A stretch of DNA of 64,000 nucleotides from Cryomorphaceae bacterium. Lineage in GTDB: Bacteria; Bacteroidota; Bacteroidia; Flavobacteriales; ECT2AJA-044. The notes beneath the pieces were generated by a model. That model searched no databases. It was not told the origin of the DNA and was given only the letters and a program-made list of their open reading frames with translations. Shown one piece after another: positions 41,785-50,481 of the stretch; the stretch's first letter is position 1, and each line of letters starts with the position of its first letter. The DNA is taken from the NCBI GenBank assembly GCA_017798125.1, contig CP059070.1, forward strand, positions 682,001 through 746,000. The letters run 5' to 3'. The translations under genes were made by a program, and so were the position numbers.

Positions 41785-44700
41785 TTACCAGTTCTCGTCC
41801 AGCGCATAAGGACCCACGTAAATGAGCGCCCTGTTAACTACGTTTACGTGTGCGGAGTTCAAAAGGTTAGCATATTCGTCCACCTGTTGCCGGTGTTTGG
41901 CACTCGGGGCCCCCGTTTTGAAATCGACAATGCTCACTCCGCCGTCGGGATGAAAGATCAGGCGATCGGGCCGTTGGGCGCCGCCGTTCGGAAGTAGAAT
42001 CGAGGCCTCGTTTCGCGATCGCGATGCAGGGTCGAAGTACTTCGCCACCTCGGGCCGGGCCAGCATATCGCGAATGTCCTTTTCTAGGCCCTCACGGGCC
42101 GATGCGTTCAGCAAGCCGTCCACTTCCCACTGTTCCAACACGCGGTCTGCATCATTCACGGATTCAATTTCCTGAAGGATTCGATGGGCCTCAACGCCGT
42201 AAGGTCGGGCTTCGCCGCCAAGGCCCCAATAGCGATTGGATTCAAAGCTCAGTCGAAGCTTATCGCGCCATTCTTCTGGCTTGCCGCGGACTACTTCTTC
42301 CTGTACCTCATCGGGCTGCTCGGAAACGCTCACAGCTACAGGAGTCCCCCAGGAATCGGATGTTCCCGGTGTGTGCTCGCGGCCCTGAGCCTTGAGCCAT
42401 CTTTCGAAATAGCGCTGAACGCCTTGTTTATCGGCGTCGGGCTTGAAAGCCACGTGCAGTTCGTCGACCGCTCGGGTCGTTGCCACATAGAGTAAGTTTA
42501 AGTCATCGAGCCGCAAGGCTTCTTGGCTTCTGCGGTACAACTGGGCCAAATCGGGTGAGGTCACCAGCATGTTCGGATTCATGTTGAGGAAGACCTCGGA
42601 GAGGCCATATTCCTCCGCCTCTTCTTCGGGAAGGGCGAACCAATCTTGCTGATCTGCTGTCCTCGGTGCCCAATGAGCTGCCGGAACTAGAACCACAGGA
42701 AACTCCAGACCCTTGGCCTTGTGGATGGTCATGATTTGTACGGCGTTCATGCCCGCAGGAACCACAATGCTGTGTTTGTGCAGGGTGTCCTCCCACCATT
42801 CCAAGAATTCGGCTTCCGTTCCTTTACTGCGCACGCTGAACTGGTGACAGAGATCCAAAAAGAATTCGACATAGGCGCTTTCCATCGGGAATTCGGGGAT
42901 CCATCCACTGAGGCTATTCACCTTCTCATAAAGCGTGCGCTGCTCCCATCCGGCCGCGTCCCAGGAGGGCATCCAGGTATTGAGCACTTCCTCTACCGCG
43001 CCTTCATTCAAGGCTTTGCGCAGCCAATGATGGCGTTCGGCCTTGGGCACCTCCAATCGATCAAACAAATAGAGGAGTATTCGAGAAACGGCATCCTTTG
43101 TATTGCCCGTAGCTTTCCAACGAAGGAACTGGACCAGGACATTCACTTCCGGGGAAGCGCTCAGCAAGAGGCTTTCGTTGCTGATGACCGGAATACCGGA
43201 GCGCTGAAGGAATTCCGCGATGGCCTGACCTTCTTCCTTTTTCCGAACCAGAATACAGAGGTCCGCGAATTCAAAGCCCTGCTCTCGAGCCCTGTTTATT
43301 CGGTCTTCCGTCCATTGAAACATCTCCGGCCACAGGTCCTCTTTATTCAGCTTTTCAGAATAGGCATGAAGGCTAATGTGTCCGCCCTCTTTTCCTTTCG
43401 GAGACTGCCCAGAGGCCCGGTAGAGATCCACGAATCGAGGGTCTTCCAGCTCACCTGCCGCTTCGGAATAAAGCTCATTGTTAAAGGATACAATCTGCTG
43501 CCGACTACGCCAGTTGTCCTTGAGCGAAATGGGTTCAGGTGCAAAAGGAACCTGGACCAAGCCCGCACCACTCTGGTAATGGGGTTTGTGCCCCGCGGTC
43601 AATTCCAAGAAGGATTCCACTTCCCCTCCGCGCCATCGATAAATTGCTTGTTTTCCATCACCCACAACCATCGAAGATCCACCCTTAGACAGCGCTTCAT
43701 GGGTCAGCGGCAAGAGGTTTTGCCATTGCATGACCGAAGTGTCTTGAAATTCGTCGATGAAGTAGTGGTAGTAGCGCTCGCCTAAGCGCTCGTAGATGTA
43801 CAGTACCGGTTGTTGACGTACCTGGTCCGCTATGGTTCGGTTGAACTCCGAGATATGAACCACATTTCGCTCTCGCTTTACCTCATCAAGACTCCTGTCC
43901 AAGACGGTCAAAACCGCCATCCCATAAATGTTTCGAGCGTACAAGGAAAGAGGCAGGTCGGCCCGATACGCCTCAAAAAGTTGGGTCAAAAGTCCGTGTA
44001 GTTCACCTTCATGACTTTCGAGCCAAGACTGGTCTTCTGCCGGTGCAGACAGGTTGATCCACTGATGATGTTCCAGTGCTTTTTCGATCCAGCCGACGCG
44101 ATAGGTAGCCGCTCCGTCCTTCTCTTTTTGCATATCCAGTTCGCTGGCATAACGCAACGCTCCGTGCTTGACCAGCCACTTATTCAGCGCTTTCCCAGCA
44201 AAGAGCATCGGTCCCTGTCCCGGTCGGTCAATAAGGGCCTGAATTTTTTCAATACTCTTTCTTGCATGATGGCCCAGCGCCTCACGGCGCGATTGAATTT
44301 TGCCGATCGCCTCCAGATAATCCTTCGGGGTCATTCCTGCCTGGCCCTCTAAATGCGAACGGTGCTGTTCCTGAAAAAGGAGTTTCCCTTTATCCAACAA
44401 GTCCCGCTGTATGCGCCAATCCTTATTGTCGCGAATTTGTTGAGTGCTGTACTTGGTCAAAAGGCGAGTAACGCCTTGATCTTCTCCCATGATGTCCAAG
44501 AGGCGGTCCACAGCTTCCTCGATCAAGCGGTCCGTCTCCATTTCCACTTCATAGCTGAGCGGTAAATCCAGGTCCAGAGCAAAGGTTCTCAGGATTCGAC
44601 TGTTGAACTTGTCAATGGTGCCAACCGAGAACCGGTCGTATTCATGAAGTATACCCGAAAGAAGCAGGCGACAGCGCTTCGTGAACTCATCCGGTTTTAA

Positions 44701-44955
44701 ACCTAAGTTCGCCTGAATCTGTTGAGCCATGGCATCGCTTGTTCCGTCAGAGGTCACAAACGTTCTCAGGGCACGAACGACCCGCTCTTTCATTTCACCC
44801 GCAGCCTTATTGGTAAAGGTAATGGCCAAAATGCCCTTGAAAACTTTATCGGGTTCGGGGTCTTTTAGGCAGCGTTCAAGGTACTCCCGAACTAAGTTGA
44901 AGGTCTTGCCGGAGCCAGCGGAGGCGTAGTAGACGGGGAAGTGGGGGGCGGTCAT
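41785..44955 (-). CDS. UvrD/AddA-like helicase-nuclease
   Basis: The 1056-residue SF1A helicase has Walker A YYASAGSGKTFNLV (~13), motif Ia AITFTNKAAGEMKERV (~45), DEFQDTSVMQWQNL (motif II), GDGKQAIYRWRGG (motif III) and MTIHKAKGLEFPVVLVP (motif V). It ends with a PD-(D/E)XK nuclease (RPDRLIFHPDGG, then VSIVDFKTGAP, ~995-1015). This is the AddA/RecB-type partner that resects double-strand breaks. No AddB-type gene is in the window. Two hairpin repeats lie inside it (42087-42105, 44277-44293). The start codon is only 5 bp from a TAGTTTTG promoter box. Confidence 0.9.
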   Translation of the reverse strand: MTAPHFPVYYASAGSGKTFNLVREYLERCLKDPEPDKVFKGILAITFTNKAAGEMKERVVRALRTFVTSDGTSDAMAQQIQANLGLKPDEFTKRCRLLLSGILHEYDRFSVGTIDKFNSRILRTFALDLDLPLSYEVEMETDRLIEEAVDRLLDIMGEDQGVTRLLTKYSTQQIRDNKDWRIQRDLLDKGKLLFQEQHRSHLEGQAGMTPKDYLEAIGKIQSRREALGHHARKSIEKIQALIDRPGQGPMLFAGKALNKWLVKHGALRYASELDMQKEKDGAATYRVGWIEKALEHHQWINLSAPAEDQSWLESHEGELHGLLTQLFEAYRADLPLSLYARNIYGMAVLTVLDRSLDEVKRERNVVHISEFNRTIADQVRQQPVLYIYERLGERYYHYFIDEFQDTSVMQWQNLLPLTHEALSKGGSSMVVGDGKQAIYRWRGGEVESFLELTAGHKPHYQSGAGLVQVPFAPEPISLKDNWRSRQQIVSFNNELYSEAAGELEDPRFVDLYRASGQSPKGKEGGHISLHAYSEKLNKEDLWPEMFQWTEDRINRAREQGFEFADLCILVRKKEEGQAIAEFLQRSGIPVISNESLLLSASPEVNVLVQFLRWKATGNTKDAVSRILLYLFDRLEVPKAERHHWLRKALNEGAVEEVLNTWMPSWDAAGWEQRTLYEKVNSLSGWIPEFPMESAYVEFFLDLCHQFSVRSKGTEAEFLEWWEDTLHKHSIVVPAGMNAVQIMTIHKAKGLEFPVVLVPAAHWAPRTADQQDWFALPEEEAEEYGLSEVFLNMNPNMLVTSPDLAQLYRRSQEALRLDDLNLLYVATTRAVDELHVAFKPDADKQGVQRYFERWLKAQGREHTPGTSDSWGTPVAVSVSEQPDEVQEEVVRGKPEEWRDKLRLSFESNRYWGLGGEARPYGVEAHRILQEIESVNDADRVLEQWEVDGLLNASAREGLEKDIRDMLARPEVAKYFDPASRSRNEASILLPNGGAQRPDRLIFHPDGGVSIVDFKTGAPSAKHRQQVDEYANLLNSAHVNVVNRALIYVGPYALDENW
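42087..42105 (-). repeat. Dispersed hairpin element, GTGA loop
   Basis: Minus strand: GCATC, stem GGCCC, loop GTGA, stem GGGCC; encodes ASAREGL in the helicase-nuclease. Confidence 0.8.
44277..44293 (-). repeat. Dispersed hairpin element, GTGA loop
   Basis: Minus strand: ATC, stem GCGCC, loop GTGA, stem GGCGC; encodes QSRREAL in the helicase-nuclease. Confidence 0.75.
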
Positions 44956-44960
44956 TAACT

Positions 44961-44968
44961 CAAAACTA
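44961..44968 (-). promoter_or_regulatory. -7 box abutting the helicase-nuclease start
   Basis: TAGTTTTG on the minus strand ends 5 bp from the ATG at 44955, suggesting a leaderless message. It is divergent from the map promoter 14 bp away. Confidence 0.5.
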
Positions 44969-44981
44969 CGGCGATTATAAC

Positions 44982-44989
44982 TACCTTTG
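44982..44989 (+). promoter_or_regulatory. -7 box of map
   Basis: TACCTTTG matches TAnnTTTG and ends 16 bp before the map ATG at 45006. Confidence 0.55.
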
Positions 44990-45005
44990 CAAGCCGAATA
45001 GGATT

Positions 45006-45815
45006 ATGGTACACTTAAAGTCCACAGAAGAAATTGAACTGATGCGCGAAAGTGCATTGGTGGTGAGCAAAACCCTTGGCGAAGTCGCCAAAGTGGTAGC
45101 GCCTGGCGTTACTCCGCTTAAATTGGATGAGTTGGCCGAAGAGTGCATTCGCGATCTTGGCGCGGAGCCCGGTTTTCTGGGGCTGTATGATTTCCCGAAT
45201 TCACTGTGTATCTCCGTTAATGAAATGGTCGTCCACGGTATTCCAAACGACCGTCCACTGGAAGAAGGAGACGTCATTTCGGTCGACTGCGGTGCGCTGA
45301 TGAATGGATTTTACGGCGATCACGCCTATACTTTTCCAGTGGGCAAAGTAGATCCTGAAGTCGAGAAACTTCTCGAAGTAACCAAAGAGAGCCTCTACCT
45401 AGGTATTGAGCAGGCTCGTGCCGGAAATCGCGTCGGAGACATTGGTCATGCGATCCAGAGCTACACCGAAGGACACGGCTACGGAGTGGTCCGTGAGCTC
45501 GTTGGGCACGGTTTGGGAAAAGACATGCACGAAGATCCACAGATTCCAAACTACGGCCGTCCGGGTCGAGGTAAGAAACTTCAGAACGGCATGGTGCTCG
45601 CCATTGAGCCCATGATCAACCTGGGGACTCGACATATTCGCCAGCTCAATGATGGATGGAGTATTGTTACGCAAGACAAAGAGCCCAGCGCACACTTTGA
45701 GCACGATGTGGCCATTGTCAATGGAGAACCTGAAATCCTCTCTACGTTTGACTACGTCTACGAGGCTCTAGGTTTGGACATTACCGATCCCGCTTCGCTG
45801 AAAACGCGTGCCTGA
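45006..45815 (+). CDS. map: Methionine aminopeptidase, type I
   Basis: The 269-residue pita-bread enzyme has all five metal ligands in view: VDCGALMNGFYGDHAYTF (two Asp), GHGLGKDMHEDPQIPNYG (His), LAIEPMINL (Glu) and HFEHDVAIV (Glu). The substrate His is in NEMVVHGIP. It removes the initiator Met from new proteins in the cytosol. It lacks the N-terminal zinc-finger extension, so it is type Ia. It is divergent from the helicase gene. Confidence 0.96.
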   Translation: MVHLKSTEEIELMRESALVVSKTLGEVAKVVAPGVTPLKLDELAEECIRDLGAEPGFLGLYDFPNSLCISVNEMVVHGIPNDRPLEEGDVISVDCGALMNGFYGDHAYTFPVGKVDPEVEKLLEVTKESLYLGIEQARAGNRVGDIGHAIQSYTEGHGYGVVRELVGHGLGKDMHEDPQIPNYGRPGRGKKLQNGMVLAIEPMINLGTRHIRQLNDGWSIVTQDKEPSAHFEHDVAIVNGEPEILSTFDYVYEALGLDITDPASLKTRA

Positions 45816-45879
45816 GCCCCGCTCTATTCTGCATCGGTATTCTCTATCTCTTTTTGTCGGCCACGAAACATTGAATACG

Positions 45880-45887
45880 TAGCTTTG
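45880..45887 (+). promoter_or_regulatory. -7 box of the superoxide dismutase gene
   Basis: TAGCTTTG matches TAnnTTTG, 39 bp before the ATG at 45927. A TTTTTG at 45851-45856 is a possible but wide-spaced -33 element. Confidence 0.5.
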
Positions 45888-45926
45888 TTAGGCAATCAAA
45901 AAGTAGAAACCCTAAATAAGAATACC

Positions 45927-46532
45927 ATGGCCTTTGAATTACCTGCACTCCCCTATGCGTACGATGCTTTGGAGCCTCATATCGATGCTCGTACGATGGA
46001 GATTCACCACAGCAAACACCACAACGGATATACCACTAAGCTCAATGCAGCAGTGGAAGGAACGGATCTAGCTGGCAAGTCAATTGAAGACATTCTGGCA
46101 AACGTTTCGGCCCACGGTGGTGGTGTGCGCAACAACGGTGGAGGTTATTACAACCACAATTTATTCTGGTCTGTAATGGGACCTAATGGCGGAGGAAACC
46201 CAAGCGGTGAATTGGCTGATGCCATCAACAGCGCTTTCGGTTCTTTCGACGCTTTTAAAGAGCAGTTCTCGAATGCGGCCGCTACACAATTCGGTTCGGG
46301 ATGGGCTTGGTTGGTCGTGAACAACGGCGCACTTGAAGTGTGCAGCACGCCAAATCAAGACAATCCACTGATGGATGCCAGCGACTGCAGCGGTACTCCA
46401 ATCCTCGGACTTGATGTCTGGGAGCACGCGTACTACTTGAACTACCAAAATCGCCGTCCGGACTACATTGGCGCGTTTTTCAACGTGATCAATTGGGACG
46501 AAGTAGCTCGTCGCTACGCAGAGGCGAAGTAA
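45927..46532 (+). CDS. Superoxide dismutase, Fe/Mn family
   Basis: 201 residues from the ATG at 45927 ([20 protein letters not shown]), the usual family start; an upstream TTG frame is not needed. Metal ligands are His in [12 protein letters not shown] (~27), His in [11 protein letters not shown] (~80), and Asp/His in [15 protein letters not shown] (~165, 169). It converts superoxide to O2 and H2O2. Whether it uses Fe or Mn is not certain; the MntR-like regulator and ZIP transporter directly downstream favour Mn or Fe control. Confidence 0.96.
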   Translation: MAFELPALPYAYDALEPHIDARTMEIHHSKHHNGYTTKLNAAVEGTDLAGKSIEDILANVSAHGGGVRNNGGGYYNHNLFWSVMGPNGGGNPSGELADAINSAFGSFDAFKEQFSNAAATQFGSGWAWLVVNNGALEVCSTPNQDNPLMDASDCSGTPILGLDVWEHAYYLNYQNRRPDYIGAFFNVINWDEVARRYAEAK

Positions 46533-46555
46533 ACAAAATGACGATCCTCAAAGAG

Positions 46556-46580
46556 CCGGCCCTCGGGCCGGTTTTCTTTT
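46556..46580 (+). terminator. Terminator of the superoxide dismutase gene
   Basis: CCGGCCC (46556-46562) and GGGCCGG (46565-46571) form a very tight stem around TC, followed by TTTTCTTTT. Confidence 0.9.
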
Positions 46581-46594
46581 GCGCACAACTCTAG

Positions 46595-46612
46595 TTTTAG
46601 ATTCGCCTAAAA
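46595..46612 (+). promoter_or_regulatory. Candidate metal-regulator operator upstream of mntR
   Basis: TTTTAG-N6-CTAAAA is a near-perfect palindrome placed just upstream of the -7 box, where a DtxR/MntR-type dimer could block RNA polymerase. The shape fits DtxR-family operators; binding is inferred. Confidence 0.5.
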
Positions 46613-46615
46613 ATT

Positions 46616-46623
46616 TATCTTTG
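46616..46623 (+). promoter_or_regulatory. -7 box of the mntR-like gene
   Basis: TATCTTTG matches TAnnTTTG, directly after the TTTTAG/CTAAAA palindrome and 11-20 bp before the possible TTG/GTG starts. Confidence 0.6.
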
Positions 46624-46634
46624 GAGCACTAAAC

Positions 46635-47303
46635 TTGTTGGTTGTGCATTCAACGTCCGAAGAGAATTACCTCAAAGCCATCTACACCCTTTCCGAACAC
46701 CGGACCAAAACGGTGTCGACCAAGGCCATTGCCGATCGATTGGAAACGCAATCCTCATCGGTGACGGACATGGTCAAGCGACTTTCCGAAAAGGGACTGG
46801 TGAATTACCAACGCTACCAAGGGGTAGAGTTGAGCGATATCGGATTTGAATACGCGCTCCAAATCATTCGAAAGCACCGCCTTTGGGAGACCTTCTTGGT
46901 TGAAAAACTGGGCTTCGGCTGGGACGAAGTCCACGACATGGCCGAGCAATTGGAGCACATCCAGTCCACCGAACTAACCGAACGGCTCGACGCCTTCCTA
47001 GGCCACCCCTCACACGACCCCCATGGAGACCCCATTCCCAATGCTCAAGGTGAAATGGAGACTCAAAACCCCTCCATGCTCGACGAAATGAAAGTCGGCT
47101 TTAGCCTGCGCGTCGTTGGCGTGCGAGATAGTTCCTCCGAATTTCTTCAATACCTGGACGGCGTCGGAATCAGCCTCGGCACACATCTCGAAGTGCTCGA
47201 GATCGTTCCTTTTGATCAGAGTATGAGCCTACGGCTCGATGGCGGCAGCGCACAATCTGTCAGCCGACTCGTTGCACAGAATCTTTACGTCAAACGCGTT
47301 TAA
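46635..47303 (+). CDS. mntR: MntR/DtxR-family metal-dependent regulator
   Basis: 222 residues if started at the TTG at 46635; the GTG at 46644 (MHSTSEENYLKAIYTLSE) is as likely and fits the family better. The winged HTH is residues ~10-65 (STKAIADRLETQSSSVTDMVKRLSEKGLV), the metal-binding dimer domain ~75-140 (IIRKHRLWETFLVEKLGF, HPSHDPHGDPIP), and a C-terminal FeoA-like SH3 domain follows (LEVLEIVPFDQSMSLRLDGG). It should repress metal uptake when Mn or Fe is ample. It sits 1 bp before the ZIP transporter start and after the dismutase, so it probably controls both. Confidence 0.9.
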   Translation: MLVVHSTSEENYLKAIYTLSEHRTKTVSTKAIADRLETQSSSVTDMVKRLSEKGLVNYQRYQGVELSDIGFEYALQIIRKHRLWETFLVEKLGFGWDEVHDMAEQLEHIQSTELTERLDAFLGHPSHDPHGDPIPNAQGEMETQNPSMLDEMKVGFSLRVVGVRDSSSEFLQYLDGVGISLGTHLEVLEIVPFDQSMSLRLDGGSAQSVSRLVAQNLYVKRV

Positions 47304-47304
47304 T

Positions 47305-48126
47305 ATGGAATTTGTCCCCGATTGGTTTTTGGAACAGAGCCCGGTCATGCAGGCCTTTTTGGCCACGACCTTTACCTGGCTTTTGACCGCCGCAGGAGCT
47401 TCCCTGGTCTTCTTCTTTAAAGACATGAGCCGAAAATGGCTCGATGCCATGCTCGGTTTTACCGGTGGGGTGATGATTGCCGCCAGCTATTGGTCATTAT
47501 TGGCCCCGGCCATCGAAATGAGTGAGGCCCAAGGGATGCCCGGATGGCTTCCTCCGGCCATTGGTTTTCTCTGCGGAGCGCTATTCTTATACGCTTTAGA
47601 CAAATTCGTCCCTCACCTACACATCAATTTCAAGAAGGAAGAATCTGAAGGTCCCGAAACCAATTGGCACCGAACCACTCTCCTCGTGCTCGCCATCACC
47701 CTGCACAACATACCAGAAGGTTTAGCCGTGGGTGTCGCATTTGGCGCATTTGCCAGCGGAGTAGAAGGCGCGGAATTAGGAGCTGCCGTGGCCCTGGCCA
47801 TTGGAATAGGACTGCAAAACTTCCCTGAGGGCATTGCCGTATCCATGCCTCTTCGTCGAACGGGTGTTTCGGCTGGAAGAAGTTTCTGGTACGGGCAATT
47901 GAGCGCTATTGTAGAACCCATTGCCGGAGTCGTCGGTGCCGTAGCGGTCATTGTGGCACAGCCCATTTTGCCGTATGCCTTAGCCTTTGCAGCCGGTGCC
48001 ATGATCTACGTCGTGATTGAAGAAGTGGTCCCGGAAACCCAGAAGGATCGCTACACGGATATTGCCACCCTCGGTTTTATCGCCGGTTTTGTCGTGATGA
48101 TGTCTTTGGACGTAGCCTTGGGCTAG
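47305..48126 (+). CDS. ZIP-family metal transporter
   Basis: 273 residues from the ATG at 47305, one base after the mntR stop. Eight predicted helices are present, with the ZIP signature in TM4/TM5: LAITLHNIPEGLAVGVAFGAF (~133) and GIGLQNFPEGIAVSMPLRR (~170), each carrying the His/Asn/Glu metal ligands. A short His-containing loop (FVPHLHINFKKE) precedes TM4. It moves Zn, Mn or Fe across the inner membrane; co-transcription with mntR suggests Mn or Fe. Confidence 0.92.
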   Translation: MEFVPDWFLEQSPVMQAFLATTFTWLLTAAGASLVFFFKDMSRKWLDAMLGFTGGVMIAASYWSLLAPAIEMSEAQGMPGWLPPAIGFLCGALFLYALDKFVPHLHINFKKEESEGPETNWHRTTLLVLAITLHNIPEGLAVGVAFGAFASGVEGAELGAAVALAIGIGLQNFPEGIAVSMPLRRTGVSAGRSFWYGQLSAIVEPIAGVVGAVAVIVAQPILPYALAFAAGAMIYVVIEEVVPETQKDRYTDIATLGFIAGFVVMMSLDVALG

Positions 48127-48195
48127 CGCGGTCTGCTCACATACAGGATCATCTCCACGAAAAAAAGAAGAAGGAATAACGGCCATGCCGTCAAT

Positions 48196-48882
48196 TTACA
48201 CCATTACCAGCTCGTTCAAAAGACCGTCCCATACACGGCGGCGCAAACGCATAGCTTTTTGGCTGTATTCGCGAACCTGGACCCACATCTCTGGGTCATT
48301 TCCGCAGTATTCCCGAAGCACTTCACGTGCATCGCGATACAATTCTTCCCGAGGGAAAGCCAAGTAGTCCGGGATGAAATGGTCCAAGGGCTTCAACACA
48401 TCGGCCAGTGGCTTGGGCGCTTCAACCAGTGCGCGAATAAAGGTCTCGTGAACGCGGTGATCGCGTGCATAAGCCATGAGTGCTAAGAGTAAATGAAGCT
48501 CCGCCAAACCGCTGATTTGACCACTGAAGGTAGAATAATTGATCACCGCTTGAGGAGCGCCACAGTGGCGCAGGGCATCTGCATGGGCAACGTTGGAGCG
48601 CTTCAGGGTCTCAAACGTATCAATGGCGCGGGTATCGGCTCCCATGTCCTCCATAACTCCTCGGTAGGCCTGAAATAACTCCTTGGCCCCCGCGGCGTAA
48701 TGCCACTGAATCTGGCGCGCCACAGCGTGGTTCAATACGGCAAAATCGTATTGGGCAAAGACATGATATTCCATCATACGGCGCAATCCTGCGATGTTAC
48801 GCACCCCCATAAAGACAGGGTGACGCACCAACTCATGGCGCTGTAGGTCTAATTCGGCTTCTGTTTTCTTCAAATACTGCAT
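48196..48882 (-). CDS. DUF3050 (haem-oxygenase-like fold) protein
   Basis: 228 residues from the ATG at 48882; upstream in-frame sequence runs into a tRNA terminator, so the longer frame is rejected. The text LVRHPVFMGVRNIAGLRRMMEYHVFAQYDFAVL and DHFIPDYLAFPREELYRDAREVL follow the DUF3050 pattern, an all-helical fold related to haem oxygenase/TenA. His and Glu residues in MMEYHVFAQYDF could bind metal. Function is unknown. It lies just outside the integrated element. Confidence 0.75.
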   Translation of the reverse strand: MQYLKKTEAELDLQRHELVRHPVFMGVRNIAGLRRMMEYHVFAQYDFAVLNHAVARQIQWHYAAGAKELFQAYRGVMEDMGADTRAIDTFETLKRSNVAHADALRHCGAPQAVINYSTFSGQISGLAELHLLLALMAYARDHRVHETFIRALVEAPKPLADVLKPLDHFIPDYLAFPREELYRDAREVLREYCGNDPEMWVQVREYSQKAMRLRRRVWDGLLNELVMV

Positions 48883-48952
48883 ACGGCTCCAACCTTTCTG
48901 TACAAAGGGATACGAGGGCAAGGGATACTTTGGTTGGTGCAAAACAAAAAAA

Positions 48953-48971
48953 CCCACGCGAAGTGCGTGGG
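48953..48971 (-). terminator. Original tRNA-Cys terminator, now 10 kb from its tRNA
   Basis: CCCACGC and GCGTGGG pair around GAAGT; on the minus strand a run of T follows. It directly abuts the left copy of the tRNA 3' end, exactly where a tRNA terminator belongs. Confidence 0.8.
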
Positions 48972-48974
48972 TTT

Positions 48975-48990
48975 TGAGGTCCCGACCGGA
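48975..48990. repeat. Left attachment repeat (attL)
   Basis: TGAGGTCCCGACCGGA is identical to 59053-59068 and corresponds to the last 14 nt of tRNA-Cys plus two following bases. Confidence 0.88.
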
Positions 48991-49180
48991 CTTCAACTTA
49001 CAAAGACGCCTCTTAACCCAAGTCTTATCACTCTCACATGAACACTAATTATTTGAGCTATAGGGGGGTATTTAGGCAAAACATTATAGTTCGATGGGGT
49101 TGGTTACACTTGCAAGAGATTGTAAATATGTTGTGCACTTGCTGTGCAAAGTATATCTTTAATCTGTACTTTTCAATACT

Positions 49181-50467
49181 ATGGCGTCTGTAAAATTTTT
49201 CCCACGGGGCAAAAATTCAAACATCTACGTACGGCTGTCGATAAGCCGAGGAAATGCTCCCATGGCTAACACCGGACTAGTAGTTGAGCCCTCGAGGTGG
49301 AGCAAGGCCAAAGGCTTGCCTCTTGGCCGAAACGCATTTGATAAAGAGCTCTTATTAAAGCTCAAAGGACTAGAGGCTCATCTCATCGAGAATTACAATC
49401 GCTCACATGCTCAAGGAGAACGGTTCAATACGGCTTGGTTAAAAGAGGTCATAAACTCCTTCTTTAATCGCAAAGAAGAGGTTCAACTTGACTATTTAAC
49501 AGAGTATGGGCGACACTACACCAATAAAAACCGGAAGGCTAATGAGGAGACTAAAAAGGACTATCTCGATTGTATTCAGAGGCTTGAAGGTTACGAAGGC
49601 CATTTAGGTAAACGTCTATTGATGCACGAAATCAATGTTGCCTTTCAAGACGACTATACTGAATACCTGTCTGACCACGCAAACCTAGCGGATAGTACTA
49701 TCCAAAAAGAGCTTTCGAGGATTAGATCCTTTGGGGCGCACGCATACAAACATGGATTCGATGTTGGGATTGGGCTTAGGTCTATTAAACCCGAAAGCGT
49801 TAAAACCTACAACACCTATCTAACTTTTGAAGACCTGGGCTTGGTTGAAGTTTTAGACCTCAGCACAAAGCCAGTACATGAAGACGTTAGGGACTGGCTA
49901 ATCATAGGTTGTTACACTGGGCAAAGGATAAGTGATCTGTTCCGAATGAAGAAGCGAATGATAAAGGAAATCGATGGGTACAAGTACATTGAGCTTACGC
50001 AAAAGAAAAACTATGAAAATAGAGGTGTTAGGGTAAGAATTCCGATACATCCTTGGGTTAAAGAAGTTCTCAAAAGACGAGGTGACTTTCCGGGTTTATG
50101 GAGCTCTTCAAATGGAAGTAACGCTACTATTTTTAACCGTTATGTAAAAGAGGTTTGCAAACTGGCAGGTATCAATGAACTAACTGAAGGAGCTTTACGC
50201 AACCCTAGCACTGGCAAGTATGAGAAAGGAGAGTACGAGAAATGGCGTCTCATTAGCTCACATACATGCCGCAGATCTTTTGCAACAAACTTTTACGGTC
50301 AACCAGGATACACCACTCCACTCTTAATGAGTATTACGGGGCATAGAAAGGAGGAGACTTTTCTCAAGTATATCAAGAAGGCACCCATCGACTACTCGAA
50401 ACAGCTCGCTGAACTATGGCAAAATGAAGGGCCTCGAGGAGAGGATATTGTGACCATATACGACTAA
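49181..50467 (+). CDS. Tyrosine recombinase (integrase)
   Basis: The 428-residue protein has an Arm-DNA-binding start (KFFPRGKNSNIYVRLSISRGN), a SAM-like core-binding domain (~110-210) and a catalytic domain. The catalytic Arg is in CYTGQRISDLFRM (~248), His-x-x-Arg in SHTCRRSFATNF (~360), His in TGHRKEETF (~387) and the nucleophile Tyr in FLKYIKKA (~396). It lies ~190 bp inside the left att repeat and should catalyse integration at tRNA-Cys. This is the Bacteroidota phage/ICE integrase subfamily. Confidence 0.95.
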   Translation: MASVKFFPRGKNSNIYVRLSISRGNAPMANTGLVVEPSRWSKAKGLPLGRNAFDKELLLKLKGLEAHLIENYNRSHAQGERFNTAWLKEVINSFFNRKEEVQLDYLTEYGRHYTNKNRKANEETKKDYLDCIQRLEGYEGHLGKRLLMHEINVAFQDDYTEYLSDHANLADSTIQKELSRIRSFGAHAYKHGFDVGIGLRSIKPESVKTYNTYLTFEDLGLVEVLDLSTKPVHEDVRDWLIIGCYTGQRISDLFRMKKRMIKEIDGYKYIELTQKKNYENRGVRVRIPIHPWVKEVLKRRGDFPGLWSSSNGSNATIFNRYVKEVCKLAGINELTEGALRNPSTGKYEKGEYEKWRLISSHTCRRSFATNFYGQPGYTTPLLMSITGHRKEETFLKYIKKAPIDYSKQLAELWQNEGPRGEDIVTIYD

Positions 50468-50481
50468 ATCTATAGCCGTTA

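Larger units (their letters stand above)
48883..49180. other. Gap holding host terminator, attL and integrase promoter region
   Basis: These 298 bp contain the displaced tRNA-Cys terminator (48953-48971), the left att repeat (48975-48990) and an AT-rich stretch with two TGTGCA motifs 11 bp apart (49132-49137, 49143-49148). No coding frame was seen. TATCTTTA near 49153 is a weak -7 candidate for the integrase. Confidence 0.6.

Noticed and set aside
41966-41981. ATCGGGCCGTTGGGCG considered as a hairpin element in the helicase gene
   Set aside because: Only part of the stem pairs and the loop is GTT; below the level I accept.
42721-43785. 354-residue open frame on the plus strand
   Set aside because: It is antisense to the helicase-nuclease gene, has no recognisable domain and follows that gene's codon pattern; a shadow frame.
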